Of a stretch of DNA of 64,000 bases, positions 9,215 to 16,912 are shown piece by piece. Below the pieces are notes generated by a model, which saw only the letters and a program-made list of their open reading frames with translations, was not told the origin of the DNA and did not search any database. This DNA comes from Herbinix sp. (GTDB taxonomy: Bacteria; Bacillota; Clostridia; Lachnospirales; Lachnospiraceae): the NCBI GenBank assembly GCA_029240245.1, contig JARBTJ010000015.1, positions 1 to 64,000 on the forward strand, written 5' to 3'. Made by a program: the position numbers and the translations under genes. Position 1 is the first letter of the stretch. Every line of letters starts with the position of its first letter.

Positions 9215-9996
9215 CAGGCAGTACCACTCAGCTTCTGATTCTGTGTCATGTCAATGGTGCGTTTCAATGCCTCCATTAGATCTATCACATTATTTGGAGC
9301 AGAGGTATCCACGGCAACAATATCCTCCCCGCGGATTTTCTGCAGAATGGCGTCCCGAAGTCTTTCCTGGTATTCATCCTTATACACAGCTGCATCGAAG
9401 GGTTTCGTCATGGAATCAACTAAGGTTTTAGCCATTGTGACCTCGGCCTCGCTTAATTCCACAAGAGGGAGCTGTTTTGGAACCACCATGATTTCATCGT
9501 GATAGAAGAGGGTTTTCGCAATGATTCCTTCCTCAGTTGGATACAGGACAATCAAGTTTTCCTTGGTTCCGATTACGGTCTTCGCAAGTGCAACCTTCTG
9601 TTCCTTAAGCATTGCACTGCGAAGTAGTTCAAAGGCTTTTTCTGCACCCGTTTCCGGAATCGCATAATAATTGCGTTCATAGTAAATTTGATTAATTTCA
9701 GACAGATTTACGAACTGAATGATATGAATGGTTTTATCTTTTTTTGTTTTTATCTTCTCAAGTTCTTCTTCAGTCATGATAACATACTTATCATTTTCAT
9801 ACTCATAGCCTTTGATAATTTCATCGGCTTTAACTTCTTTATTACAGCTGGGACAGATTTTTTTATATTTTACTCTTTCTCTGGTATCCTTACACAACTG
9901 ATTAAATTTAACATCATTATCCCTTGTCGTAGTATAAAGTCCGACCGGTATATAAAGAAGCCCCAGGGAAATAGCGCCTTTATGGGAAACGCCCAT
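9214..9996 (-). CDS. ku: NHEJ protein Ku
   Basis: A homodimeric ring that binds DNA ends and recruits LigD. At 260 residues it has the usual bacterial Ku length. It opens with GAISLGLLYIPVGLYT, then a CxxC pair (KICPSCNKEV) and the KGYEYENDKYVIMTEEEL segment typical of bacterial Ku. The start is set by GGAGGTGATTGT directly upstream. First gene of a two-gene operon with ligD. In endospore formers such a pair usually serves repair in the spore or at outgrowth. I searched for a sporulation sigma-G promoter and found no convincing one. Confidence 0.95.
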   Translation of the reverse strand: MGVSHKGAISLGLLYIPVGLYTTTRDNDVKFNQLCKDTRERVKYKKICPSCNKEVKADEIIKGYEYENDKYVIMTEEELEKIKTKKDKTIHIIQFVNLSEINQIYYERNYYAIPETGAEKAFELLRSAMLKEQKVALAKTVIGTKENLIVLYPTEEGIIAKTLFYHDEIMVVPKQLPLVELSEAEVTMAKTLVDSMTKPFDAAVYKDEYQERLRDAILQKIRGEDIVAVDTSAPNNVIDLMEALKRTIDMTQNQKLSGTA

Positions 9997-10301
9997 ACAA
10001 TCACCTCCGTTTAAGATGCAGCTTGATCTGTAAAATTGGTACCTATTTGGATATATTTAACCGTAGAATAAAATTAAGAAAATCATCAAAAATAGCCTTG
10101 ATCACCAAGACTTTCTTCTTTTGAATAGTATTGTTAATGAAGGAAGGAAAAATTCTTAAATTTGAAAGAGTTTTTTATTTATGCGAAAATAAATAAACAT
10201 TCCTTTAATAAGCCTTAACAAGGCGGACATAGATGATTATAATCTGGAAGGAATATAAGTTTTTACGCGAACCGGAGAGCCCGCGAGGCGTGTAACTTAG
10301 G
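9997..10301. other. intergenic region between ku and the cis-prenyltransferase gene
   Basis: About 300 bp, AT-rich. It holds the ku ribosome site and a TTATTTAT/ATAAATAA stem near 10172-10198. Close to 10295-10318 a weak CTTAGG/CCTAAG stem spans the stop codon of the downstream minus-strand gene. No coding frame with a ribosome site was seen. Confidence 0.5.
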
Positions 10302-10943
10302 CTATCCACCTAAGGTTACATCCTGTCTGCTATACCATTCCAGGGCTTTTTCAAACTGCTCCGGGCAAAAATCTGGCCACAGCTCTTCAACCACATAAAA
10401 ATCCGAGTAAACGGATTGAATGGGTAGGAAACCGGAAAGACGGCGCATATTGCCCCAGCGAATGATTAAATCAATTCTTGAGATATCACTGGAATGTAAC
10501 CGGGATAAAATCGGGTTGTTGTTATCACCGGTCGATACTATATGAGAAACATCCCATTCCCATCCGTAATTAACCAGAAAATTTACCCTAATTCCACCGC
10601 CGTTGATATCAGTTCTTTTCGTATAGGGTAACAATTCCTTGGGGAAGCATTTGGATTCGGTGTTACCAACCACCAATAGGGAAGTACCTTCTTTTGCAAT
10701 TAATTTTACAGCATCAACGCATGCTTTCTGAAAGGCATATTGTTGCAGGGAGGGTCTTTTACAGTTATCTACGGTAAATCCATAATAGGTTAATTCTTTA
10801 ATGTCATAGGTTTTTGCAAGACGTAATAATTCTAGTCCGGGCTTTAATCCAGAATCATAACCTTTTTCAGCACCTAGACCCTTGTTTTTTGCCCATCTTC
10901 GATTTCCGTCGGGTATGATTCCTATATGGTTCGGAAATTTCAA
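10302..10943 (-). CDS. divergent cis-prenyltransferase (undecaprenyl diphosphate synthase family)
   Basis: The family condenses isopentenyl diphosphate units on a farnesyl starter to make polyprenyl carriers. About 213 residues, short for UppS (about 245). The N-terminal signature is clear (HIGIIPDGNRRWAKNKG, catalytic Asp12), and the C-terminal YSDFYVVEELWPDF block is present. The substrate-binding RTSGExRxSNFLLWQ block reads RWGNMRRLSGFLPIQ, so the normal Thr/Ser-Gly-Glu is lost. I chose TTG at 10943 because GAAAGGA lies 10 nt upstream and the protein then begins with the conserved strand; an upstream TTG at 10967 is possible. Probably a paralogue rather than the housekeeping UppS, with altered chain length or specificity. 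Confidence 0.8.
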   Translation of the reverse strand: MKFPNHIGIIPDGNRRWAKNKGLGAEKGYDSGLKPGLELLRLAKTYDIKELTYYGFTVDNCKRPSLQQYAFQKACVDAVKLIAKEGTSLLVVGNTESKCFPKELLPYTKRTDINGGGIRVNFLVNYGWEWDVSHIVSTGDNNNPILSRLHSSDISRIDLIIRWGNMRRLSGFLPIQSVYSDFYVVEELWPDFCPEQFEKALEWYSRQDVTLGG

Positions 10944-11054
10944 TAATAGCACATCCTTTCTTGTCAAACATACTGCCCATTTATGGTGTGATTATACGGT
11001 TTATACACGATTAGTTAAGGATAACTCCTTCGCTCGCCTTTCTAACGTACAGCT

Positions 11055-11090
11055 AAAAAAACCAACCTATCAAACAATCTGATAGGTTGG
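11055..11090 (-). terminator. terminator of the sigma/anti-sigma operon
   Basis: CCAACCTATCA pairs perfectly with TGATAGGTTGG. On the minus strand a run of seven T follows (11055-11061). It sits just beyond the last gene of the operon. Confidence 0.85.
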
Positions 11091-11109
11091 TATATAGGAA
11101 AACGGGATA

Positions 11110-11418
11110 TTAAAAATTTACGGTCATTTGAGAAGCGGCATATTCGATGCAAAATTCAGTGACAGCCATGCCCATCGCAAAGAAAGACAGGAGGATAATT
11201 AGTGCAAAGGCCGTCTTATCATAAACCATTTTATTGTCTTCCTTTAATTTGAAATTCGCAGCTAAAACTTCAATTCCTAGAAAGATAAATACAACCGGCC
11301 ATAGCTTAAAGATGATATCATAGGATAGGTTTGGCAGGAAGATCCGAAGGAGAAACAGTAGTCCGAATACAATCAACATACCTCCAAAGGTTAGTGTGCC
11401 TACGCGATGTGTTTTCAT
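11110..11418 (-). CDS. small three-helix membrane protein (LiaF/DUF5668-like)
   Basis: 102 residues with hydrophobic helices near 8-28, 36-56 and 70-92. The GGMLIVFGLLFLL and WPVVFIFLGIEVL segments resemble the LiaI/LiaF-type transmembrane domain found in cell-envelope stress modules. Last gene of the ECF sigma operon; its start overlaps the stop of the previous gene by one base. A role in sensing or modulating the anti-sigma factor is inferred from position only. Confidence 0.75.
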   Translation of the reverse strand: MKTHRVGTLTFGGMLIVFGLLFLLRIFLPNLSYDIIFKLWPVVFIFLGIEVLAANFKLKEDNKMVYDKTAFALIILLSFFAMGMAVTEFCIEYAASQMTVNF

Positions 11419-11978
11419 TACTGGCTACCTCCTTTATCTTCAAGAAATATGTTCTGTTCTGCAGCATCCAGCTCCTTCTTTTTCCCCCGGATTAAGTAAA
11501 ATCCAAAAAGGATGATTGCAGATCCAATCAATAACTGAGGGAAATAATATCCTATATCATATAAAATATTGTCTATGATATTAGGCAGATAATCATTAAA
11601 TACTTTATAAATATTGTTCCAAAGAATTGAAAATCCAATGACAATTAATATGATTGCAAACACATTACGGTATTTGCTTTGCAGCATTCTGACATGGTCT
11701 TTGTTGATATCTGGAAACAGGATGTAATCATCCTCTAAAGCATAAAACTCTTCATCCGGTGTGGACCTCAGATTATGGGTATCGAAAAAGCTATAAAACC
11801 ATATGAGTGGGAGTGGTAATAATAAAAGGCCCATCGTTAGCCAAGCTCCTATAAATATGAAGAAGAAAAAGGCTGCCATCAAACTCAAACCTCGTTTCAT
11901 AAAGCCCATATACATTTCCCCTGCGCCGGGCATTAATGAGAATATAAATGTTAAAAAACTACTTTTCTTTCTAATCAT
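11418..11978 (-). CDS. multi-pass membrane protein of the ECF operon
   Basis: 186 residues. The N-terminus (SLMPGAGEMYMGFMKRGLSL) is the short first segment of TM2/LiaF-like proteins, which continue with paired helices. Helices lie near 27-60, 105-122 and 140-160, with an acidic loop between. It overlaps the anti-sigma gene by 8 bp and touches the next gene, so the operon is tightly coupled. Function unknown; likely an envelope component or sensor partner of the sigma/anti-sigma pair. Confidence 0.75.
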   Translation of the reverse strand: MIRKKSSFLTFIFSLMPGAGEMYMGFMKRGLSLMAAFFFFIFIGAWLTMGLLLLPLPLIWFYSFFDTHNLRSTPDEEFYALEDDYILFPDINKDHVRMLQSKYRNVFAIILIVIGFSILWNNIYKVFNDYLPNIIDNILYDIGYYFPQLLIGSAIILFGFYLIRGKKKELDAAEQNIFLEDKGGSQ

Positions 11979-12477
11979 CTTCTTTAACCTCCGTTTTGAT
12001 TATTGTGTTGGAAAAATCCAAAATATTGCTGCTTAAATGATTCATGTTGTCCCTGATTGCCAAGGTCAAGGAGAATTTATCTTCGTTGTCTTCCGTGCTT
12101 TTCTTGGGAATATCTGTTGTTTCCGGCCCGGAATTTACCATATTATTATTAAAATTCATAGCAAATATCAGTACGGCGAGAGCTCCTAGGGTAGCGGCTC
12201 CAACTTTTAAACTGTACAAAAGTAGCTGCATCTGCTTTGATGTTTCGTTAATTTTTTTAGCAATCTGTATTTCCGGTCGTCTTACTGCAGCTAATATATT
12301 TGCTTTCATATCGGCGGGGGCGGTGAATGACTCGTCAAGCATACCTTCTGCAAATTGTTCGGCACAATAATTACAGGTGCTGATATGTTCCAGGAATAAG
12401 GTTTTCTCCTGAGGATTCATGAGATTGTTTTGAAACTGAAGGATTTCTGCATGGGTAATGTGATTGTTTTTGGTCAT
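11971..12477 (-). CDS. membrane-anchored anti-sigma factor with ZAS zinc-finger motif
   Basis: 168 residues. The cytoplasmic N-terminus contains the zinc-binding HxxxCxxC motif (His31, Cys35, Cys38 in EHISTCNYC) that defines ZAS anti-sigma domains. A transmembrane helix spans about 86-108, and an external tail of about 60 residues follows. It would hold the adjacent ECF sigma factor inactive until a signal releases it. The AGGGGG ribosome site lies inside the sigma gene, whose frame runs 107 bp into this gene. Confidence 0.85.
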   Translation of the reverse strand: MTKNNHITHAEILQFQNNLMNPQEKTLFLEHISTCNYCAEQFAEGMLDESFTAPADMKANILAAVRRPEIQIAKKINETSKQMQLLLYSLKVGAATLGALAVLIFAMNFNNNMVNSGPETTDIPKKSTEDNEDKFSLTLAIRDNMNHLSSNILDFSNTIIKTEVKEDD

Positions 12478-12985
12478 TGTTATCTGCCCCCTTTCTATAT
12501 TTTTTCTGAAGCATTGCCTTCGCCCGGTAAATCTGCGTCTGGACCGTTTTTAAGTTTTTCCCGCTGCTTGAAGCTATTTCAACCGCCGACAGCTCGTGAT
12601 AGAAATAATCCAGTGCAATTTCGCGGTAAGGTGGTTTTAACAGGTTACATCGGTCAAGCAGCTGCTTTTTAACCTCGTTTTCCAGAACATTTTCCTCGGG
12701 TGAAGGTTCCTTATCCTGTTTGCTAATAAAATAGTCATCTTCTGTGGGTATACTCTGTCGGTCTGCTCTCTTAATATAATCAAGGCATTTGTTTGTTGCA
12801 ATCCGGCAGAGCCATGCTTTTTCGTGCTGCCGATCGAAGGTGGATAAATGCTTATAGGCGGAAAGGAAGGTTTCCTGGGCAAGATCCTCTGCTTCAAAAT
12901 AATCTCTTACGATTTTAAAGCAGATCGAGTATATTAAATTTTGATACGTATCAATTAAGTGTTCATAATATTGCTCGTTACTAAT
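12371..12985 (-). CDS. ECF-family RNA polymerase sigma factor with a probable ATT start
   Basis: The frame reads 204 residues. Region 2 (about 7-75) includes DYFEAEDLAQETFLSAYKHL and AWLCRIATNKCLDYIKR. Region 4 (about 112-165) includes LLKPPYREIALDYF and a helix-turn-helix ending VQTQIYRAKAML. Between the in-frame TGA at 13001-13003 and region 2 there is no ATG, GTG or TTG. The codon ATT at 12983-12985 has an ideal GGGAGG 8 nt upstream, so it is the likely start. The 3' end overlaps the anti-sigma gene by 107 bp; one extra base in the GGGGG run just before that gene would bring a TAA into frame. An ECF promoter at 13019-13046 suggests autoregulation. Confidence 0.85.
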   Translation of the reverse strand: MSNEQYYEHLIDTYQNLIYSICFKIVRDYFEAEDLAQETFLSAYKHLSTFDRQHEKAWLCRIATNKCLDYIKRADRQSIPTEDDYFISKQDKEPSPEENVLENEVKKQLLDRCNLLKPPYREIALDYFYHELSAVEIASSSGKNLKTVQTQIYRAKAMLQKKYRKGADNNDQKQSHYPCRNPSVSKQSHESSGENLIPGTYQHL

Positions 12986-13018
12986 TTTATCCGCCTCCCT
13001 TCACCCTTCATTATTTAG

Positions 13019-13046
13019 AACGAAATGAAATTCAATTTGTCTTCAA
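13019..13046 (-). promoter_or_regulatory. ECF-type promoter of the sigma operon
   Basis: Read on the minus strand: TTGAAGACAAA, 13 nt, CGTT. The -10-like CGTT ends 34 bp upstream of the proposed ATT start. The identical arrangement occurs at 13356-13383. A CGT-type -10 is typical of ECF sigma recognition. Confidence 0.65.
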
Positions 13047-13195
13047 CTTTTTAATTATTTTTAATTATTATCAATTTCTGTAGTCAGAATTGTTTATTTA
13101 TTCGGTGCGGGCTATAAAATCGTTCTTATAATTTAGCTTAATGTAATCCTTAATAGCATACACCATTGGCGAATAGGTCGTCCAGTGCAATGATA

Positions 13196-13318
13196 CTATG
13201 CACGGTTATCGTAGGTTGCAAAGTTGGGTTTATGAAAGAAGTGATAAAAACATAAACTCATGAATAGAAATGTGAGTATAGCAAAAATAGTTTTAAAACA
13301 TTTCCATAGCTTTTTCAT
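13196..13318 (-). CDS. 40-residue single-helix membrane peptide
   Basis: A short ORF with a near-perfect ribosome site (AGGAGG, 7 nt before ATG). The basic N-terminus (MKKLWKCFK) is followed by one hydrophobic helix (about 10-28, TIFAILTFLFMSLCFYHFF) and a short polar tail ending YDNRA. It lies upstream of and in the same direction as the ECF sigma operon and is preceded by its own copy of the ECF promoter, so it is probably a member of that regulon. Function unknown. Small membrane peptides in such positions often modulate a sensor or are envelope-stress effectors, but this is inference. Confidence 0.65.
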   Translation of the reverse strand: MKKLWKCFKTIFAILTFLFMSLCFYHFFHKPNFATYDNRA

Positions 13319-13355
13319 AGGGTACCTCCTTTCGTTTTGTGATTCAAATAATAAA

Positions 13356-13383
13356 AACGATCGTCCATGAAGTTTGTCTTCAA
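13356..13383 (-). promoter_or_regulatory. second ECF-type promoter, for the 40-residue peptide gene
   Basis: Minus strand TTGAAGACAAA, 13 nt, CGTT, identical in both boxes and spacing to the site at 13019-13046. Transcription would begin about 30 nt before the ATG at 13318, just enough room for the ribosome site. Confidence 0.65.
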
Positions 13384-13556
13384 TAATTTATAAATACATA
13401 AATTAATTGATTAGCCATGTGTTAATTCTTGACAGAGGACCCATATTTATGTTTATATTGAGTTGTTTCGTAATTGCTTAAAATGAGTAAAGCGAAATTA
13501 AGACAGTACTTAGAATATGGAGTCAAAAATATTTAAATTAAAGTGGGGGAGCTAAG

Positions 13557-15182
13557 ATGAAGTTAATTCTTAAATCAAAGAAAGTGTGGATTGCGGCTGT
13601 CATTTTATTGCTTATAGTCACAGGGATCATAGCAGCAGTCACAATAACAGGAAGCGATAAAGCAGGGACCGCATCAAAGCAGTTATCCTTAGGGGAAAAG
13701 TATCTATCCGAGTTGGATTACGAAAGCGCTGTCATTGCCTTTAACGAGGTAATAAAGATTGAACCAAAAAATGTTCGCGCTTATCTTGGTGGTGCGGATG
13801 CTTATCTGCATTTAGATAAACAAAAAGATGCCGCTGATTTACTCACCAAGGGGGTTGAAGCTACAGATAATAGTAATTTAAAGAGTGCTTTGATCGGAGT
13901 TGAGAAATCTATCATTGAAGGTTATATTGCTATATCTGAAGCATATGAAGCCGAAGGCTGGCACGATAAGGCGTTAGAGATATTACAGAGAGTATATAAA
14001 GAAACGGGCGAAGAGATGATCGGGAAAAAGCTTGGGATTATAATAGCAAGTAAGATTGAGTTCCGCGAGGATTATATTATTCAATGGAAAGATGCAGAAT
14101 TTGAACGTCTAATCCGTCAGTATCTTGGAAAGGAGGACGGTGGAGATATTCACTATGATGATGTAAAACTCATAGAAAAAATTGAAATATGGGGTGATAT
14201 CATTGCCAAGCAGAGTGATGCCGAATGGGATCCCTCCTGGAATTCATTAATAAGGATGTATTCGGAAGATTCATTTGGATTAAGTAATGGGGAAAACCAT
14301 GATAAAAACGGTGCTATAAAGACATTGGATGATATCGAGCACTTTACAAGTCTAATCAGGCTGACCGTTTGCCACCAAACTAATCTTGATATTTCCGCTC
14401 TAGGGGATACAGAGAGCAGTGAGTGCTTGCAGAGAATTGAACACCTTACTCTTATTAGTAATAACATTACTGATATATCGGTAGTTTCCAATCTGATTGC
14501 ATTAAAAACCTTAAATCTTGCTTATAATGGTATTAAGAATATTTCGCCAATTTCAATGCTAATAGAGCTGACGGACCTTCATATAAACGGTAATGGTGAA
14601 CTATCCTCTATTGATGAGCTGCGCGGATTAAGAAAAATGACAAATGTAAACCTTTCAAATTTTACTACCGCTGATTTGAGTATCTTTCTGGCTATGCCGG
14701 AGTTGAGTAGCCTGCATCTAATGGGACTTGGAGATGCTGATTATAGCGTTTTACCGCAACTGCCAAAACTGAGTTATCTCGAAATCTCATGCGATGATGA
14801 GATCTTCCAGTTCATTAAACAAATAAAGACCCTGAACAATCTACGCTTGCATGGCTTTGGTACGTGGGATAATGAAACAGGTAATAATACCGGTGGGCTG
14901 ACTGATATAGCAGGGATAGGTGCACTTTCAAGTTTAGTGAATTTAGACCTGTTAGCTCCGAACTGCTATGACATCTCCCCTTTGGCCACGCTTGGTGTTG
15001 AGACACTTGAAATCGATCTTCCAAAAGATTGTGACCTAACACCGTTAAAGAGTATAACAAGTCTTAAAACGGTGATAGTGAATGAACATAATTATGATCC
15101 TACTTTGTCAGAAGGTGAGAGTCTTTTGGAGACAATTAAAGGCCTATTACCGAAGGTTGAAGTGAAAACGGATAAGTACTGA
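13557..15182 (+). CDS. membrane-anchored TPR and leucine-rich-repeat protein
   Basis: 541 residues. An N-terminal signal anchor (about 9-30, VWIAAVILLLIVTGIIAAVTI) precedes a tetratricopeptide part (about 40-115, YLSELDYESAVIAFNEVIKIEPKN in form). The second half is internalin-like LRRs (LTLISNNITDISVVSNL, then LKTLNLAYNGIKNISPIS, about 22 residues per repeat). It likely sits outside the membrane and binds protein or glycan partners; the ligand is unknown. The RBS is GGGGGAG. Diverges from the ECF operon. The TTGACA at 13429-13434 gives a plausible but weak housekeeping promoter. A short TTAGAAAGCTTTTCTAA palindrome follows the stop. Confidence 0.8.
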   Translation: MKLILKSKKVWIAAVILLLIVTGIIAAVTITGSDKAGTASKQLSLGEKYLSELDYESAVIAFNEVIKIEPKNVRAYLGGADAYLHLDKQKDAADLLTKGVEATDNSNLKSALIGVEKSIIEGYIAISEAYEAEGWHDKALEILQRVYKETGEEMIGKKLGIIIASKIEFREDYIIQWKDAEFERLIRQYLGKEDGGDIHYDDVKLIEKIEIWGDIIAKQSDAEWDPSWNSLIRMYSEDSFGLSNGENHDKNGAIKTLDDIEHFTSLIRLTVCHQTNLDISALGDTESSECLQRIEHLTLISNNITDISVVSNLIALKTLNLAYNGIKNISPISMLIELTDLHINGNGELSSIDELRGLRKMTNVNLSNFTTADLSIFLAMPELSSLHLMGLGDADYSVLPQLPKLSYLEISCDDEIFQFIKQIKTLNNLRLHGFGTWDNETGNNTGGLTDIAGIGALSSLVNLDLLAPNCYDISPLATLGVETLEIDLPKDCDLTPLKSITSLKTVIVNEHNYDPTLSEGESLLETIKGLLPKVEVKTDKY

Positions 15183-15353
15183 TCTATTAGAAAGCTTTTC
15201 TAAGAATAACTTATACATTGAATTCTTTCATTCTATAATAAAGCATGAAGGTTTGGGTCGCTATAAATAACGAAGAAAATATTGTTCATATTGGAAAAGC
15301 AGAGAAAAAAGAAAAGAATCACCAACATACCACGTAATGTAATGTAAAAGAAA

Positions 15354-15503
15354 AGGCGATTGCGAAACTCAAAATCTGTATTAATTGCGCACACAACATA
15401 TACTACTCCGGAGCGGAAGTTAAACCCGTTGGAAGCGTTGGAGCGTAGGAATAGTATGTGTTGTGTGTGCAATAGCAAAAACTATATTGTTTCGTAAACG
15501 CCT
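15354..15503 (+). mobile_element. 150-bp MITE, copy 1
   Basis: The ends form a terminal inverted repeat (AGGCGATTGCGAAAC against GTTTCGTAAACGCCT, 13 of 15 matching). Inner arms ATTGCGCACACAACA and TGTTGTGTGTGCAAT also pair, so the whole element folds as one long hairpin. The 13-bp sequence TAATGTAAAAGAA lies on both sides (15340-15352 and 15505-15517), one base off the ends, and is read as a target duplication. It has no ORF of its own. The same element occurs in the opposite orientation at 62061-62210. It ends 29 bp before the M42 aminopeptidase start. Confidence 0.85.
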
Positions 15504-15532
15504 ATAATGTAAAAGAAGAGAAGGAGAATTAA

Positions 15533-16566
15533 ATGGATACCTTGGATTATATGATAAAAACTTTAGAAACCCTTGTGAATATACCAAGTCCGTCAGGATT
15601 TACCAAGGATGTTATGGATTTTGTTAAGAAAGAGGCAGAAGGGTTTGGGTATTCAACGGAGTTTAGTAATAAGGGCGGATTAATCATTACCGTGGAAGGC
15701 GAAAAAAACGATACTCTGGGGCTGTCAGCTCATGTAGATACTTTAGGTGCTATGGTGCGATCCATCGACAGTGATGGTTATTTAAAATTTACCCTAGTTG
15801 GCGGATTTACCATGCACAGTATTGAGGGCTGTTACTGCAAAATCCATACGAGAGAAGGAGGTACTTTTACCGGAACGATATTAATTAAAAGTTCCTCCGT
15901 ACATAGCTATGATGATGCCAAAACGATTGAACGCACTGACCGGAATATGCTGGTACGAATTGATGAACCGGTAAAAAGCAGGGAGGATGTGCTTGCACTT
16001 GGGATTAACAGTGGTGATTATATCAGCTTTGATGCAAAGTTTGAGTATACCCCCAAGGGTTATATTAAATCACGACATTTGGATGACAAAGCCTCCGTTG
16101 CAGTTTTACTGGGGTTGCTTAAGGATATGTCAGAGGATCAGGTAAAACCGAATCGCAGAATTAAAATAGTAGTCAGCAACTATGAAGAGGTCGGCTTTGG
16201 CGCAAGCTGGATACCGGAGGATATTACTGAATTTATCGCAGTTGATATGGGAGCGATCGGGGATGATTTAAACGGGAATGAGTTTGCAGTATCCATCTGC
16301 GCAAAAGATTCCACCGGTCCCTATGATTATGAATTAACGAATCAATTAATCACCCTTGCCAAAGAACATCAGCTTGATTATGTAGTTGATATTTTCCCTC
16401 ATTATGGTTCCGATGTCTCTGCCGCTTATCGTGGTGTAATAATATTCGAGGTGCGCTCATCGGCCAGGGTATTCATGCTTCACACGGAATGGAGAGAGCA
16501 CATGAAAAGGGCATCGTAAATACCTTAAAGTTAATTAAAGCATATGTAGGGGTGCCTGTTAAATAG
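15533..16566 (+). pseudogene. M42-family aminopeptidase with a C-terminal frameshift
   Basis: A metal-dependent peptidase of the PepA/FrvX/YsdC type. The first frame runs to 16519 (328 residues) and carries most of the dinuclear site: His67 and Asp69 (SAHVDT), Asp184 (HLDDKAS), Glu218/Glu219 (NYEEVG) and the VDMG strand. At about 16433-16436 one base seems to be missing: after CGTGGT another GGT is expected, but GT follows. Adding one base restores NNIRGALIGQGIHASHGMER in frame and continues to TAG at 16564-16566, recovering the last metal ligand His of HASHG. As read, that ligand is lost and the enzyme should be inactive, unless this is a sequencing error. The MITE sits just upstream. Confidence 0.85.
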
Positions 16567-16781
16567 CCTTGACTTCTTACGGAAGAGTAGATTCTATCAA
16601 TTTACAGAATTAATGTTAACGTAATTTGAGGGGATGTACACCGATTATCATCCGGATGGAAAAAGCTTTATGTATGCACTCACATTCAAATCATGAGATT
16701 ATCTATGTATATTATTAAAGTTACCGGGATGAAGGTTCACGTATGTTTGGCGCGAATAAAAGGGACATTCCGATGTTAAAA
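16567..16781. other. intergenic region without recognisable gene
   Basis: No frame here has both length and a ribosome site. Short His-rich readable stretches around 16640-16730 have frequent stops. Possibly decayed coding sequence; nothing firm can be said. Confidence 0.3.
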
Positions 16782-16826
16782 TGAACCTACTAGGTTAGAC
16801 AATAAATAATCTAGCCTAGTGGTTCA
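16782..16826 (-). terminator. terminator of the CAP-domain gene
   Basis: TGAACC...CTAGGTTAGA pairs with TCTAGCCTAGTGGTTCA around an AT loop (about 17 bp with one bulge and G-U pairs). On the minus strand TTTTAAC follows. Confidence 0.65.
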
Positions 16827-16912
16827 CTTCATAATCACAATGCCCTTTATCATCCTTCACAGGAGGTTTTCATCCTGTTGTAGGGTTTGTTTATATCCTG
16901 TTGGATTTGTTA

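Noticed and set aside
15233-15478. 81-codon minus-strand ORF before the M42 gene
   Set aside because: It overlaps the MITE hairpin and is not preserved in the second MITE copy's context; no start site.
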